A stretch of DNA of 52,394 nucleotides, from contig BFEA01000031.1 of the NCBI GenBank assembly GCA_003427395.1, positions 74,003-126,396 of the forward strand, given 5' to 3'. The stretch's first letter is position 1. The number at the start of each line of letters is the position of its first letter. Made by a program: the position numbers and the translations under genes. The DNA comes from Chara braunii. Lineage: Eukaryota > Streptophyta > Charophyceae > Charales > Characeae. Below the pieces are notes generated by a model, which did no database searches, had not been told where the DNA came from, and saw nothing but the letters and a program-made list of their open reading frames with translations. Below are positions 19,150 to 28,880 of this stretch, piece after piece.

Positions 19150-19400
19150 AACATTGGTTGGGCTAGTCATTAGCATTCTAGCATTCTGCTTCGCTATCTT
19201 ATACTACGTGAATGAGGTCAGTCCCGGTCAGGTCAGGATTTGTATCTAAGTCTTCCCTGCGCTATTCAGCACCATTTTGTATGTATTAGAATGCACATTG
19301 CTTGTTGAGATTCTACTTGCACTTCATTGTCCATTCAATCCTTTTCATCACATTGCGGATCCTCGGTTTCTATGTACATCGCCCAACTGGGCATGTAACA
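19150..19400 (+). repeat. 5' LTR remnant (251 bp) of gypsy element 2
   Basis: Matches 26974-27224 nearly base for base, from AACATTGGTTGGGCTAG to GGGCATGTAAC(A). It ends in TGTAACA, the inverted partner of the TGTTACA that starts the 3' LTR at 25934. The first ~1040 bp of the LTR are absent here. Confidence 0.92.
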
Positions 19401-19402
19401 GT

Positions 19403-19414
19403 TGGTATCGGAAC
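19403..19414 (+). other. Primer-binding site (initiator-Met tRNA type)
   Basis: TGGTATCGGAAC lies two bases after the LTR end and matches the common plant retrotransposon PBS TGGTATCAGAGC at 10 of 12 positions. Confidence 0.75.
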
Positions 19415-20177
19415 ACCGCATTTGAATCAGGACAACCTGATCTGACATGTGTGCGGGGACTAAGTAGGTGATTAGTCTTGATAGATTGATTAGACCACAC
19501 TAGTTAGCCCCCAAAATCACGATTTTGACCTTACTGCTGAAAATTGATTTTTTTTTTCTTTTCTTGGATTTGTTTTCTCGCTATTTCTGTTGTGGAAAAA
19601 CGCAATAGCGCAACATCTGAAATTTCCATTTTTGTTTTTCTTTTGAAAATTCGAAATTTCATTGTTGAAAATCCGGAATATCTTTCTTTTCGAAAATTTT
19701 GATTTCCTGTTGCATTTCCCGTTATTTAAAAATCCGGAATACTTTTCTTCCGAAATTCGTTTTTCTGAAAACAGTACGGGAAATCCCTCCTGCAGGTATT
19801 ATTTTCTAAACTGCGAATACTCTCATCTGACTCATCTGAGTAAGTCCGAATATTTGATTTCTTTTCGGAATTGTTTTTCGCAGTTCTAGGATTCTGTTAG
19901 TCAGTACCATAAATCATTTGTAGTCTGAAGTCGAAATTTTGTCTCTGATTGATCATTTCGCACTTCAAAGGAGGTTGGGAGACCTATGAACTTGCAATAT
20001 TTGGGATTTTTATTATTTCGAAATTTTTTTGCAAAGTTCGAACTTTTCTTTTTTGATTAGTGGCTCTTTATCTGGGCGATTCTCCCCACCCACCCTCCAC
20101 ACTAATGTTATTGCCCCGTCTGGCCTTACCTTCTCTATCTATCTCTGGATACCCCCTACAGTGGCATTGGTAAGTTG
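19415..20177 (+). other. Retroelement leader
   Basis: T-rich non-coding DNA with recurring CGAAATTT and ATCCGGAATA words. No ORF is supported. It is the 5' untranslated leader of gypsy element 2. Confidence 0.6.
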
Positions 20178-20316
20178 CCACGTCAGCAGGCCATGTCAGC
20201 AGGCCATGTCAGCAAACTACGTCAGCACGCCACCAGACTACGTCAGCAGGCCACGTCAGCAAACACTGCCAGACAACAGTGCCACGTCAGCAGCAGGGAA
20301 TACCACGTCAGCAGGC
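20178..20316 (+). repeat. Eight copies of (C/T)(C/T)A(C/T)GTCAGCA upstream of gag
   Basis: Eight copies of the CCACGTCAGCA word, irregularly spaced. Six carry the ACGT core and two have ATGT instead. CCACGTCA contains an ACGT core of the kind bound by plant bZIP factors, so this may be a leader enhancer, or simply a microsatellite-like expansion. It lies 40 bases upstream of the likely gag ATG at 20358. Confidence 0.75.
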
Positions 20317-20357
20317 CCCCGGCCTGGTCTATGCTGTTGCGTTCACAAATAGCCGTC

Positions 20358-21863
20358 ATGGACCAGAGGTCCGGAGAAGCAGATGAGGCCTATTACGCCC
20401 GGATGCTGGCCTGGAGTACCGAAACAAAGAGACGGGCGGATGACGCAGCAACAATAGCGAAGAAGAAGGCAGAGGACGCCGAGCAGGCACGTCTGCTGGC
20501 ACTTGAACAAAAGCGCCAGCACGACGAGGCAGCAGCAAAGGCTGCTGATGAAGAACGAGTTCAACGGCGGGAGAAGATATTTAGCGGAGAGCGAACATTA
20601 CTCACAATGACAGTTGAATGGCGGACCGAGGCCGAGAATGGTAAGATGGAGGATAGCGAGAATAAGATCGCTCTACTCCTCTCCCATCTCACAGACCTCC
20701 TGGCGACATGTATTATACAGCAGGAGGACATCCACAACCTCGACGACTCGCTGGCTCAAGTCCGGCCGCCTCCGGCAGTTGGAGCAGCGACCCGTCATTG
20801 TCCCCGATGCAATCTCTTCCAACACCTCCGATCGCCTCGAAGCATTGGAGATGGACATCGGCTCCCTTAAGGACGGCATGCAGTTACAGCAGACCGCAAC
20901 GCAACAGTTGGAACAGCAGATCTGTACTACCGCCAACAACTCGAGTTCAGAACCGCGCGAGACAACTCCAAAGTTTGACGGGCAGGAGATCTTCTGCGAC
21001 TCGACGAAGAAAAATCCGATATCATGGTTCCACAAGTTCGAGCTCACGCTGCAGCTTCACTACGTCAAAGAACACAAGCACCACGCGTACTTATATTCCC
21101 GGTCGTGGGGCACGTGCCAGGCATGGTTGGACAATCTCTTGTCCAAGTACGGAGTGGTAGTTGCCGACTTGCACACCAAGATCAGTTGGGATGATCTGAA
21201 GGCGGCGTGGCACAAGCGGTTCCAAGTCGAGCCGCCAGAGATCAAGGGATTCAAGGCTATGGACAAGCTCATGGTCTTTGAACAAGGCACGCTGCCGAGT
21301 ACCGACTGGATTGCCGAGTACCAACGCTTGACATCAGTCCCAGACATCCAGATGGGCTTCAAAGCCATCCGCCACTATTTCATCTCAAGGTCGTGTCCGA
21401 CATTAAGCAATGCCCTGACTCATGTCGAGGACACCTTGACGACAACGGCGGAACTCTTTGACAAGGCCGCACAGATCATCATTACGAACAAGGAGGCTAA
21501 GAACCTGCGTTCGTCTGTGGCAGGCCCGAGCAGAGACCAGCATCAGCCAAGAGTGGTCGTGGTCACAGCGGCAACGCCGTTGACCAAACTAGTGAGGCCG
21601 TGTCTACCAATGAAGGGGACAGACTCGCAGTTGTCCGGGAAGGTGGCCGCCCCGGCAAAGGCCGAGGACGCAGCAAGACGAAGACAAGCACCGCATCTAG
21701 TTCCGGGCCCAGTGCAACAGCTCCAACCCCATGGTCTTAATACGGCATCTCCGAGCAAGCATTCAAGGCGCGCACGAGATTCCAGTATTGCCTATGGTGC
21801 GATAGCGATCTTCATGAGACACTGGCCTGCCCATTGAAAGGCGTGGGCAAACAGGGAAACTGA
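20358..21863 (+). pseudogene. Gypsy element 2 gag (capsid-nucleocapsid), frameshifted
   Basis: From ATG 20358 a coiled-coil-like, Ala/Glu/Lys-rich N-terminal region runs in one frame to about 20760. The frame then shifts to the one ending at 21837, which carries the gag/capsid-like text (SWFHKFELTLQLHYV, LHTKISWDDLKAAWHKRF, DWIAEYQRLTSVPDI). A second shift around 21650 is needed to reach the nucleocapsid CCHC knuckle YCLWCDSDLHETLAC at 21789-21830 (C-x2-C-x4-H-x4-C). An in-frame stop lies before the knuckle. The product would package element RNA. It cannot be made in one piece from this copy. Confidence 0.85.
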
Positions 21864-21922
21864 GCACCGCCGAGAGTGACTCGGCGACACTCTCGACTCC
21901 TCCGGAACCGGTTTCTTCGCGA

Positions 21923-22771
21923 GTGACCGACCTTCATTTTGAGGCGCATGCGGAAGTCGATAGTCCTCCTCTTCTGTATTCTTTTGAGGACTATGCTTCC
22001 CGACTCATTCCTACGCTGGCTACTCAAGCTCAAGGACAAGACGTGTGTGCGATATCTTCTCCGTCCGGCAGCGGCGACGTATCGTCTTCAAGTGGTTCTT
22101 CACGTGATTTGGCGCGCGAGTTCAACATAGAGGTATTGGACCCGCTAATGTCCGAGGACTTCACCTGGCTTCCTCTCCAGACCACGGGCCGCTTGCCGGG
22201 ACCACAATGCGTAGCACTATGCGCTCATCTCCACACATACTTATCCCTCTATGCACCACCAACTTCGCCGACGGATGACGAAGTTGCGGTGGGGGACATC
22301 CTTGCGTATGTTACCAAGGTGGCCCGCGAGTTTCGCACGCAGCGGTACGATGACAACAACGCACCACTCATGTATGTCCGCACCCAGGTTGGGCAAGCAT
22401 CCTGCGGCGCTTTGCTGGATAGCGGCACACCTCGCAACTTCATGAGCCAAGCCTTTATGCAAAGGGTTGACCGTGGCGCACGAGTTTGGAGGAAGGCAAA
22501 CCAGACAGCGATCAAGTTGGCGGATGGAAAGACGCAGCAACTTCTCGACTGTTACATCGAGGCCATACCGGTGTATTTCGCACCTCATGCATGTGAACCG
22601 GTGACGTTCGACATTTTGAACACGGACTTCGACATCATTCTCGGAATGCCTTGGCTTGCAAGTGCGGATCACACAGTCAACTTCCACCGGCGGACTCTTA
22701 GCGTTCGCGACGCCTTCGGCGCCGAAGTGGCGTGTATTATTCCTCTATTGCACCCTTCGATTTGGTGTTAA
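21923..22771 (+). pseudogene. Gypsy element 2 retropepsin (aspartic protease) region
   Basis: An open frame of 282 codons containing the protease active-site loop ALLDSGTPRNFMS at about residue 160 and the partner block DIILGMPWLAS at about 235, as in gypsy retropepsins. A TAA at 22769 ends it, and the frame continues without a shift at 22772 with the protease-RT linker text (EEIGLCFLW, DGFADIFESP). Relative to gag it is in another frame. In the related element 1 only the second block survives. Confidence 0.88.
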
Positions 22772-22774
22772 GCG

Positions 22775-24171
22775 GTGACGGCCAAATCATTCCGGGTGAC
22801 TTGCGCTTACGAGCAGGCCGAGGAGATCGGCCTATGTTTCCTATGGACCGTCGTGGTAGCCGACTCTTCACCCACGGACTTGTCTTTGGACCCCCGGGTG
22901 GTGCGGTTGCTTGACGGGTTCGCCGACATCTTCGAGTCACCTACCGGTGTGTGCCGGATCGGCCGATCTCTCACGAGATCATTCTTGAGGTCGTTGCCGT
23001 GCCGCCGAAAGGTTGCATCTATCGGATGAGCGAGGAGGAGCTTGAGGTCCTCCGCGCACAACTCGACGATTTGTTGGCCAAGGTCTGAATCCGCCCTAGT
23101 AGCACCCCATATGGAGCACCAGTCCTCTTCGTCCGGAAGAAGAACAAGGATCTACGATTGTGTATCGACTACCGCAAGCTCAACACGCAAACCATCAAGA
23201 ATGTGGGGCCTCTTCCTCGCATCGACGATCTTCTTGAGCGATTGGGCGGCGCAAAGTATTTTTTTAAGTTGGATTTGAAATCGGGATATCATCAAATCTC
23301 GATCTGACTGAATGATCGCTACAAATCCGCGTTCAAGACGCGGTACAAGCATTTTGAGTGGGTGGTCATGCCTTTTGGCCTCCCCAACGCCCCGGCGACC
23401 TTTCAAGCGGCAATGACCAACGAGTTCCGTGCAATGTTGGACCGGTTCGTGCTGGTCTACTTAGACGATATTCTCGTCTATAGCCGGACATTGGAGGATC
23501 ATCTTGGGCATCTTTGACGAGTGTTGGAGACGCTCCGCCGCGCCAAGTACAAGGCCAACCGCGACAAGTGCAAATTTGTCCGGCAAGAGCTGGAATGCTT
23601 AGGCCATTTTGTCACACCGGAGGGCATCAGGCCGCTATCGGACAAGATTCAAGCCATCCAAGAATGGTCGGAGCCTCGGAACGTCACGGATGTCCGTTCG
23701 TTCCTTGGCCTCGTCGGCTACTATCAGCGTTTCATCAAAGGCTACTCGAAGATCGCGGCCCACTTGACCAAACTTCAATGCGAGGATCGGCCGTTTGACT
23801 TCGGAGAGGAGGCGCGGGAATCATTGTTAGCTCTCAAAGCCGCGCTATTATCTGCGGAGGTCTTGCGCATATACGACCCGCTTTTGCCTACTCGCATTAT
23901 GACGGATGCGTCCGGCTATGGCATTGGTGTCGTCCTCGAGCAACATGATGGTGTGGACTGGCACCCTGTCGAGTATTTCAGCAAGAAAGTGCCCGCCTTG
24001 CATTCCATTGACGATGCACGCAAGAAGGAGCTCCTCGCCTTCGTCCACGCGCTCAAGCAGTGGCGGCACTTCCTCCTTGGTCGAAGCCAATTCCGATGGG
24101 TAACGGACACAATTCGTTGGTCTTCTATAAGACCCAAGACACCATCAACAACACCATCGCTCGATGGATGA
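22775..24171 (+). pseudogene. Gypsy element 2 reverse transcriptase and RNase H
   Basis: After a frameshift near 22950, one frame carries RT with [25 protein letters not shown], the NAPATFQA block and the catalytic YLDDILVYS. It then reads RNase H with IMTDASGYGIG, VEYFSKK and RKKELLAFVH. Three in-frame TGA codons break it at 23086 (where Trp is expected), 23305 and 23515 (where Arg is expected). Near 24110 one A appears to be missing (GACACAATTCG where GACAACAATTCG is expected), which shifts the frame inside the RNase H VTDNN block. The long open part after the last TGA is 23521-24171. Confidence 0.9.
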
Positions 24172-24908
24172 CTTTCATTGACCAGTTCGACTTCTTTCCC
24201 GACCACATTCCCGGGAAGTCGAACCATTTTGCGGATGCTCTTTCACGGCGTCCGGATCACTGTACCGTGGTCTACTCAACCTTCGAGATCGACGACGACT
24301 TGCAGAACAGCTTCATCCGCGACTACCAAGTCAACCCCGAGTTTCACGATAAGTACGCGAGTTGCTCCTCTCCTAATCCGGCGGCTTCTCACTGCCGGAT
24401 CCAAGAGGGGTATTTGCTTGTCCACACACAGGGGAAGGACCTTTTTTGTGTACCGAGTGATCCTTACTTGCGTACACGGCTTCTTGGTGAGTTCCACGAT
24501 GCTCCTACCACCGGACACTTTGGAGTCAATCGCACGATTGGCCGACTTCGCGAGCGATTTTGGTGCTCCGGACTTCTCGGCAACGTCACACGCGATTGCG
24601 AGTCATGCGAGGTTTGCCGACGCTGCAAATCCCGCAACCATCATCCGTAAGGCGAGTTACGACCATTACCGGTCTCGTTGAGGCGAAGGGAAGCGATTGC
24701 CATGGACATTACCGACCCATTCCCCAAGCACAAGACCGGAGTGGATGGGATTCTCACGGTGGTTCATATCCGATTTTTCGTTGGCCCTCATCAAGCGATG
24801 AGACTCATCTCTCAAGCCCAGTTCAGCTCGCCTCCCTCAGACCAATGGCCAAACGGAGAGGGCGCACCAGACCGCACAGGTTCTCCTTCGCACTCTCATC
24901 CGTCTTGA
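24060..24908 (+). pseudogene. Gypsy element 2 RNase H end and integrase N-terminus
   Basis: The frame continues from the shift at about 24110. It reads LVFYKTQDTINN, ADALSRRPDH (RNase H end), then the integrase zinc module (HFGVNRTIGRLRERF and CESCEVCRRC). A TAA at 24648 follows, then the first catalytic Asp in AIAMDITDPFP and DGILTVV. After VV about 80 residues of the core, including the normal approach to the second Asp, are missing. The text jumps into a copy of the downstream SDFWLALIKRW region because of a 213-bp duplication. Confidence 0.85.
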
Positions 24909-25173
24909 CCAGAAGGACTGGGTTGAGCGACTGTCGGATGTTGAGTTGGCCTACAACTCCGACCGCGATACTCGGTTCATGTCCGATTTTTGGTTGGCCC
25001 TCATCAAGCGATGGGGCTCATCTCTCAAGCCCAATTCAGCTCGCCACCCTCAGACCGATGGCCAAACGGAGAGGGCGCACCAGACCGCACAGGTTCTCCT
25101 TCGCACTCCCATCCGTCCTGACCAGAAGGACTGGGTTGAGCGGCTGTCGGATGTCGAGTTGGCCTACAACTCC
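24769..25173 (+). repeat. 213-bp tandem duplication within integrase
   Basis: 24769-24960 and 24982-25173 are near-identical copies (TCCGATTTTT...GGCCTACAACTCC), with the second copy offset by 213 bases. The linker GACCGCGATACTCGGTTCATG carries the DRDTRF catalytic block. The first copy has point changes (for example GATGAGACTC for GATGGGGCTC) that put stops in its frame. Confidence 0.9.
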
Positions 25174-25922
25174 TCCATCCACCCGGCTATCGGGATATCG
25201 CCCTTCCAGTTCGAGCATGGCTCGCCGGTCACTTCGCCGTTGGACATCATCACTCCACGAACGACCGAGAGCGACGACCATCTGTTTTTCTTGCTTTAGA
25301 TGCAAGAGCTACTTGTCAAGGCACGCGACCAGATGGCCAAGACGCAGCAACGCATGAGCCAGCAAGCCAATCGCCAGCGTCTTCCTTGCCTATTCCGCGC
25401 CGGCGATCTCGTTTGGGTCTCCGCCGCGGAATTCAGGCTTGAACAAGATATCTCTCGCAAGCACCTCCCGAAATGGATGGGGCCTCTTCCGATCGTAGCA
25501 CCCGCTGGAGACACACTCGAGGGACCTTCCTTCACGATTCAGGTGCCAGCCCACTTGCCCGTCTACCCAGTCTTTCATTGCTCCAAGTTGGCTCTTTACA
25601 GGCCAGCGGAACATGACAATTTTCTCGGGAGACGTTCGCAAGACCCACCCTCTATGGACGGTTTTCAGGAGGTCGGCGACATCATCTCCCAGCAACGCTA
25701 CGGCAACGGCCAACCGAGTATTTGGTGCATTTTGCATACTGCACACACCAAGCTGACCGTTGGTTGACCCGTGCGGAACTTCAAGCAACAGCTCCAGACA
25801 TTCTCGCATGATACGAACGCAAGATGCAAGGCAAGCCGGTCTCTTCGGCTCCACGCCACGCCCATGTCCAGGTTCCACCTTCAGATCGTCGGCTTCGCCC
25901 TCGCCCCGGCTTGACTTCATAA
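24946..25922 (+). pseudogene. Gypsy element 2 integrase core, GPY/F region and chromo-like tail
   Basis: Contains the second and third catalytic blocks (SDRDTRFMSDFW and HPQTDGQTERAH), ISPFQFEHG, and an in-frame TAG at 25297. The linker helix (QELLVKARDQM), the GDLVWVSAAEF region and FHCSKLALY follow. A shift near 25715 leads to the chromo-like end PTEYLVHFAYCTHQADRW, a TGA at about 25831 where Trp is expected (ILA-stop-YERK), and a C-terminal LRPRPGLTS with stop at 25920. The polypurine tract overlaps this stop. The order and ending match element 1. Confidence 0.88.
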
Positions 25923-25933
25923 GGAGGGGGGGT
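25921..25933 (+). other. Polypurine tract of element 2
   Basis: AAGGAGGGGGGGT lies immediately before TGTTACA of the 3' LTR and overlaps the pol stop codon. Confidence 0.85.
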
Positions 25934-27224
25934 TGTTACATGTTGTGCCTACACACAAGGGCCATTTTCCAGGCCCTGCGTCCCTTGGGCCGAAAGCCTG
26001 AAAACCAGGGCCTACAGGCCTTGAGACTCCGTGACCATTCAACTCGAAAGCCTGAAATCCAAGGGCCTGCAGACCCTGTGTCGTTTCAGACTAAAAATGG
26101 CAATAGCCTTTTTAGCCTGACGCTAAGGGCCATTTTCAGTCGTTCATCAGAACGACCGGCCCTAAAACTCAGGCACCGAACCAGGGTTTCGGGAACGGGC
26201 TATTCTTAGCCTGTTCCCACGACAGCCTCAGCAGATGCTGCAGCGCCAGCCCCTGGCACACTTCGGCATTGGCTAGAGCAGCCTCCTCGGCCTGGCTCGC
26301 CCTGCAGGCAGTCAGGAGAGGTAGTACATAGGGACTTCCCATGCACTTCACGGGCAAGGCAGGAGGCAGTCAGTAGTCTTCAGGATTCGGCAGCAGCACT
26401 CTGGAGGGAGCGCTGCAGTAGTAGTAGCGTTAGCCTTAGTCTTCAGCGCTGGGCGCCAGTAGGTAGCTGTAGTCTTCAGCGTTGGGCTCCATAGCTAGGA
26501 TAGCACTAGAGAGAGAGAGAGATTGGGTGGAGGCCAGGAGTACCTACCTGCAGCGCCGTTGCTCCAGCTTCGTCTTCAAGGTACCTGCAGCACAGCGCCA
26601 ACTTCATAGGTTAGTATCTGGCTCGTGACAGAGAGAGAGTTCTTCTTCTTCCTCTTCTCAGTCCACCATCTCCCTCTCACCCTCTCATTATCTGACTTCA
26701 CTGCATCAGCAGACTACGAGAGAAAGAGAGAGAGAGAGCTTGGTGACATTGGATCCAGACTCGACTTTTGGTCTTCAGACATTACAACGAGGGATTATTT
26801 GGGACTTGTGACAAAGACTTGGTGTTGACGACATTCTTATCTCTCCCCCCTCTCTTCGTCTGATCCCCTCCTCTTTTTCTGTGTATGTTTGGACCTGGCG
26901 CTTTCTTCCTGTGTACAGCGCCAGGCTCCTTCACACCTTGTGATGGATACGATGTATGTTTGGTCTGCGTTCAAACATTGGTTGGGCTAGTCATTAGCAT
27001 TCTAGCATTCTGCTTCGCTATCTNATACTANGTGAATGAGGTCAGTCCCGGTCAGGTCAGGATTTGTATCTAAGTCTTNCCTGCGCTATTCAGCACCATT
27101 TTGTATGTATTAGAATGCACATTGCTTGTTGAGATTCTACTTGCACTGCATTGTCCATTCAGTCCTTTTCATCACATTGCGGATCCTCGGTTTCTATGTA
27201 CATCGCCGAACTGGGCATGTAACG
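25934..27224 (+). repeat. 3' LTR (1.29 kb) of gypsy element 2
   Basis: Starts TGTTACATGTTGTGCC after the polypurine tract and ends GGGCATGTAAC at 27223. The 5' copy has the final A of TGTAACA, here changed to G. The last 251 bp match 19150-19400. It contains GA-rich stretches (26506-26522, 26706-26740) and three N bases (27024, 27031, 27079). No ORF inside is credible. Confidence 0.88.
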
Positions 27225-27234
27225 CTGGCTGACG

Positions 27235-27236
<2 letters not shown>

Positions 27237-27291
<55 letters not shown>
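27237..27291. repeat. (CT)n microsatellite
   Basis: CT-dinucleotide run about 13 bases beyond the end of the 3' LTR. Confidence 0.97.
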
Positions 27292-27293
<2 letters not shown>

Positions 27294-27485
27294 GAGAATG
27301 AATCTTCCTCTTTATCGAGGATGATCCGTTCTCGTTGGGCATGTATGATTTGGGCTGTTTTTTTTTTTCATTTTTTTTGCAGTTTCTTCTTTTTTTTCCC
27401 GCGATGAACTACCGGTTTTCCGAGGCTCGGCAATAAAGTCCGAAGCTCGGGAATGATCGGGCTACCGGTAGTCCGAGCCTAGGAC

Positions 27486-27655
27486 TTGATAGCTGGGCGA
27501 GGTACTGGTGATTTAAGATCGTAGCCTAGTTGATAGCCTAATTGATAGCCTAGTCGATAGGGGGATCGATACCCCTTGTTGATAGGTAAGTTGATGTCCT
27601 AGTTGATAGATTAGTTGATATCTTGAGTGATAGCCTAGTTACTAGGCCAGTTGTA
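27486..27655. repeat. Degenerate 12-14-bp tandem repeat (GTTGATAGCCTA)
   Basis: About ten imperfect units of GTTGATAGCCTA with variants such as GTCGATAGGGGGA and GTTGATATCTTG. There is no coding potential. Confidence 0.8.
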
Positions 27656-28446
27656 TTATGAGACAGAGAGCTGAAGATCCTCTGTTCCCTTGTAGGATCT
27701 CAGGCAGTACTAGGGTGACAGCTACGCCAGCCACACTACTTTGGACCATGGACCCTAATTCCATTTCTTAGTAGCACTCGCACCCTTTTCCCTATTCCAT
27801 TCTTTGGGCCTCACTCCACTACTCACCAAATGTGCCAAATGTGAATCTTCCGCCAGAACATGGTAATATACACCGCCATATTTTTTCTCTTTTGTGCATG
27901 TGGTGAGTAGTGGAGCAGGCCCTTTGTTGACCTTCCTCCGCATTGACGGATTAAGGTCACACGACCATGAAGCAGTGCCTAAAACAAGGGTCAGATAAGA
28001 GCACCTGGGGCAGACGCCCACCTGCAAAAGGATAGATTTGCACTGCAGAACCTTTTCGCTTCTTTTATTTTTTTTGCTGCAGAACCAGTGACTACTCTGC
28101 AGCCCTTTCCGGTCATAGTTAATCTGTTTCCACAAACTTGAAAATCACCCTTCTGCGACGGCAATCATGCACAGTTATTGTCCAGGAGCGCGGTCCCACC
28201 AGCAAAAGTTGACCCCAGTTAGCAGGGGAACTACACAACAAAGAAGCAGAATCTCACAGCAATCTCCTTGGCGTCAGTACTGACGTCTTATGAGCATAAT
28301 ACAATTGTCCTTTTGGCCATTGTTGGACCCAATTTCTCCAAGACTAGGGGTCTAGGCACAACGGCTCGTTTCCGAGCTCTGGGCCCTCGAAAACTACCGG
28401 CTTGGGCATTTGCCCAATCACAGTCACTGTGTTGTCTGGTCAATAG
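27656..28446. other. Gene-free stretch
   Basis: Mixed-composition DNA. A 126-codon minus-strand ORF (27755-28135) reads with no family I recognise and no supporting context. I treat it as chance. Confidence 0.4.
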
Positions 28447-28880
28447 GAATCCACCACCCTTTCCTATGTACTGACAGGAATCCACCATCCTTTTTTTTTG
28501 TTTGTGTTTTTAAATAGCACAACCAATTCATTACAGAAATCAAAATAATCGAGGTTAAAAAAAATAGAAATAAATAATAATAAAATTTTTAATAAATAAA
28601 TAAATGATAGAGGCAGGGGAGTCGGGGACCTCACAATTCAGCCCGGAGTTATCCTGGCAGCCTTAGTCAGTTTCGCTTCTGAAATTAATCTCGACTTAAA
28701 ACGAACGAGCCCAGCTACGTCCTAACCCAATTACTACTCCCTGGCTTGCCATCCTACCTACTCTGAGCGACTTGCTACTACTGCTGCTAGACTACCCTCA
28801 CCATCCTTTTCTATCCACTGACAGGTATTGAAAAAAGGAAAAAAAGAAAGAAAGAATCCACCTTTTCTAAGCACTGAATT
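28447..28880. repeat. ~31-bp tandem repeats, interrupted by an insertion
   Basis: AATCCACC(A)CCCTTTCCTATG...CTGACAGG at 28449 is followed by a second unit starting AATCCACCATCC at 28479. That unit is cut by the insertion at 28495-28798 and resumes CTTTTCTATCCACTGACAGG. A third, more diverged AATCCACCTTTTCTAAGCACTGA lies at 28856. Confidence 0.7.
28495..28798 (-). mobile_element. Short non-LTR retroposon insertion with 12-bp target duplication
   Basis: The ~304-bp insert is flanked by the perfect direct repeat CACCATCCTTTT (28483-28494 and 28799-28810). It begins with a T-run on the plus strand, which is a 3' poly-A tail on the minus strand, followed by an AT-rich section and a GC-richer 5' part. 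Poly-A plus a variable-length target duplication is the signature of LINE-machinery retroposition. Either a SINE or a 5'-truncated LINE is possible. No reverse transcriptase is encoded. Confidence 0.7.

Larger units (their letters stand above)
19150..27224 (+). mobile_element. Ty3/gypsy retrotransposon 2 (chromodomain type), nearly full length
   Basis: In order: a 5' LTR remnant (19150-19400), a PBS (about 19403), a leader, gag with CCHC knuckle, retropepsin, RT, RNase H, integrase with chromo-like tail, a polypurine tract (25921-25933) and a 3' LTR (25934-27224). The 251-bp tails of the two LTRs are almost identical, differing at a few sites and at N bases, so the insertion is fairly young or has been homogenised. 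Even so, the coding part has many frameshifts and stops. The outer ~1040 bp of the 5' LTR is missing and is replaced by the A-G ORF cluster. Confidence 0.9.

Noticed and set aside
22775-23520. A variant genetic code in which TGA is a sense codon
   Set aside because: The TGA stops in the retroelements fall at Trp and Arg positions, TAA and TAG stops also occur, and there are frameshifts in the same frames. Decay explains all of them.
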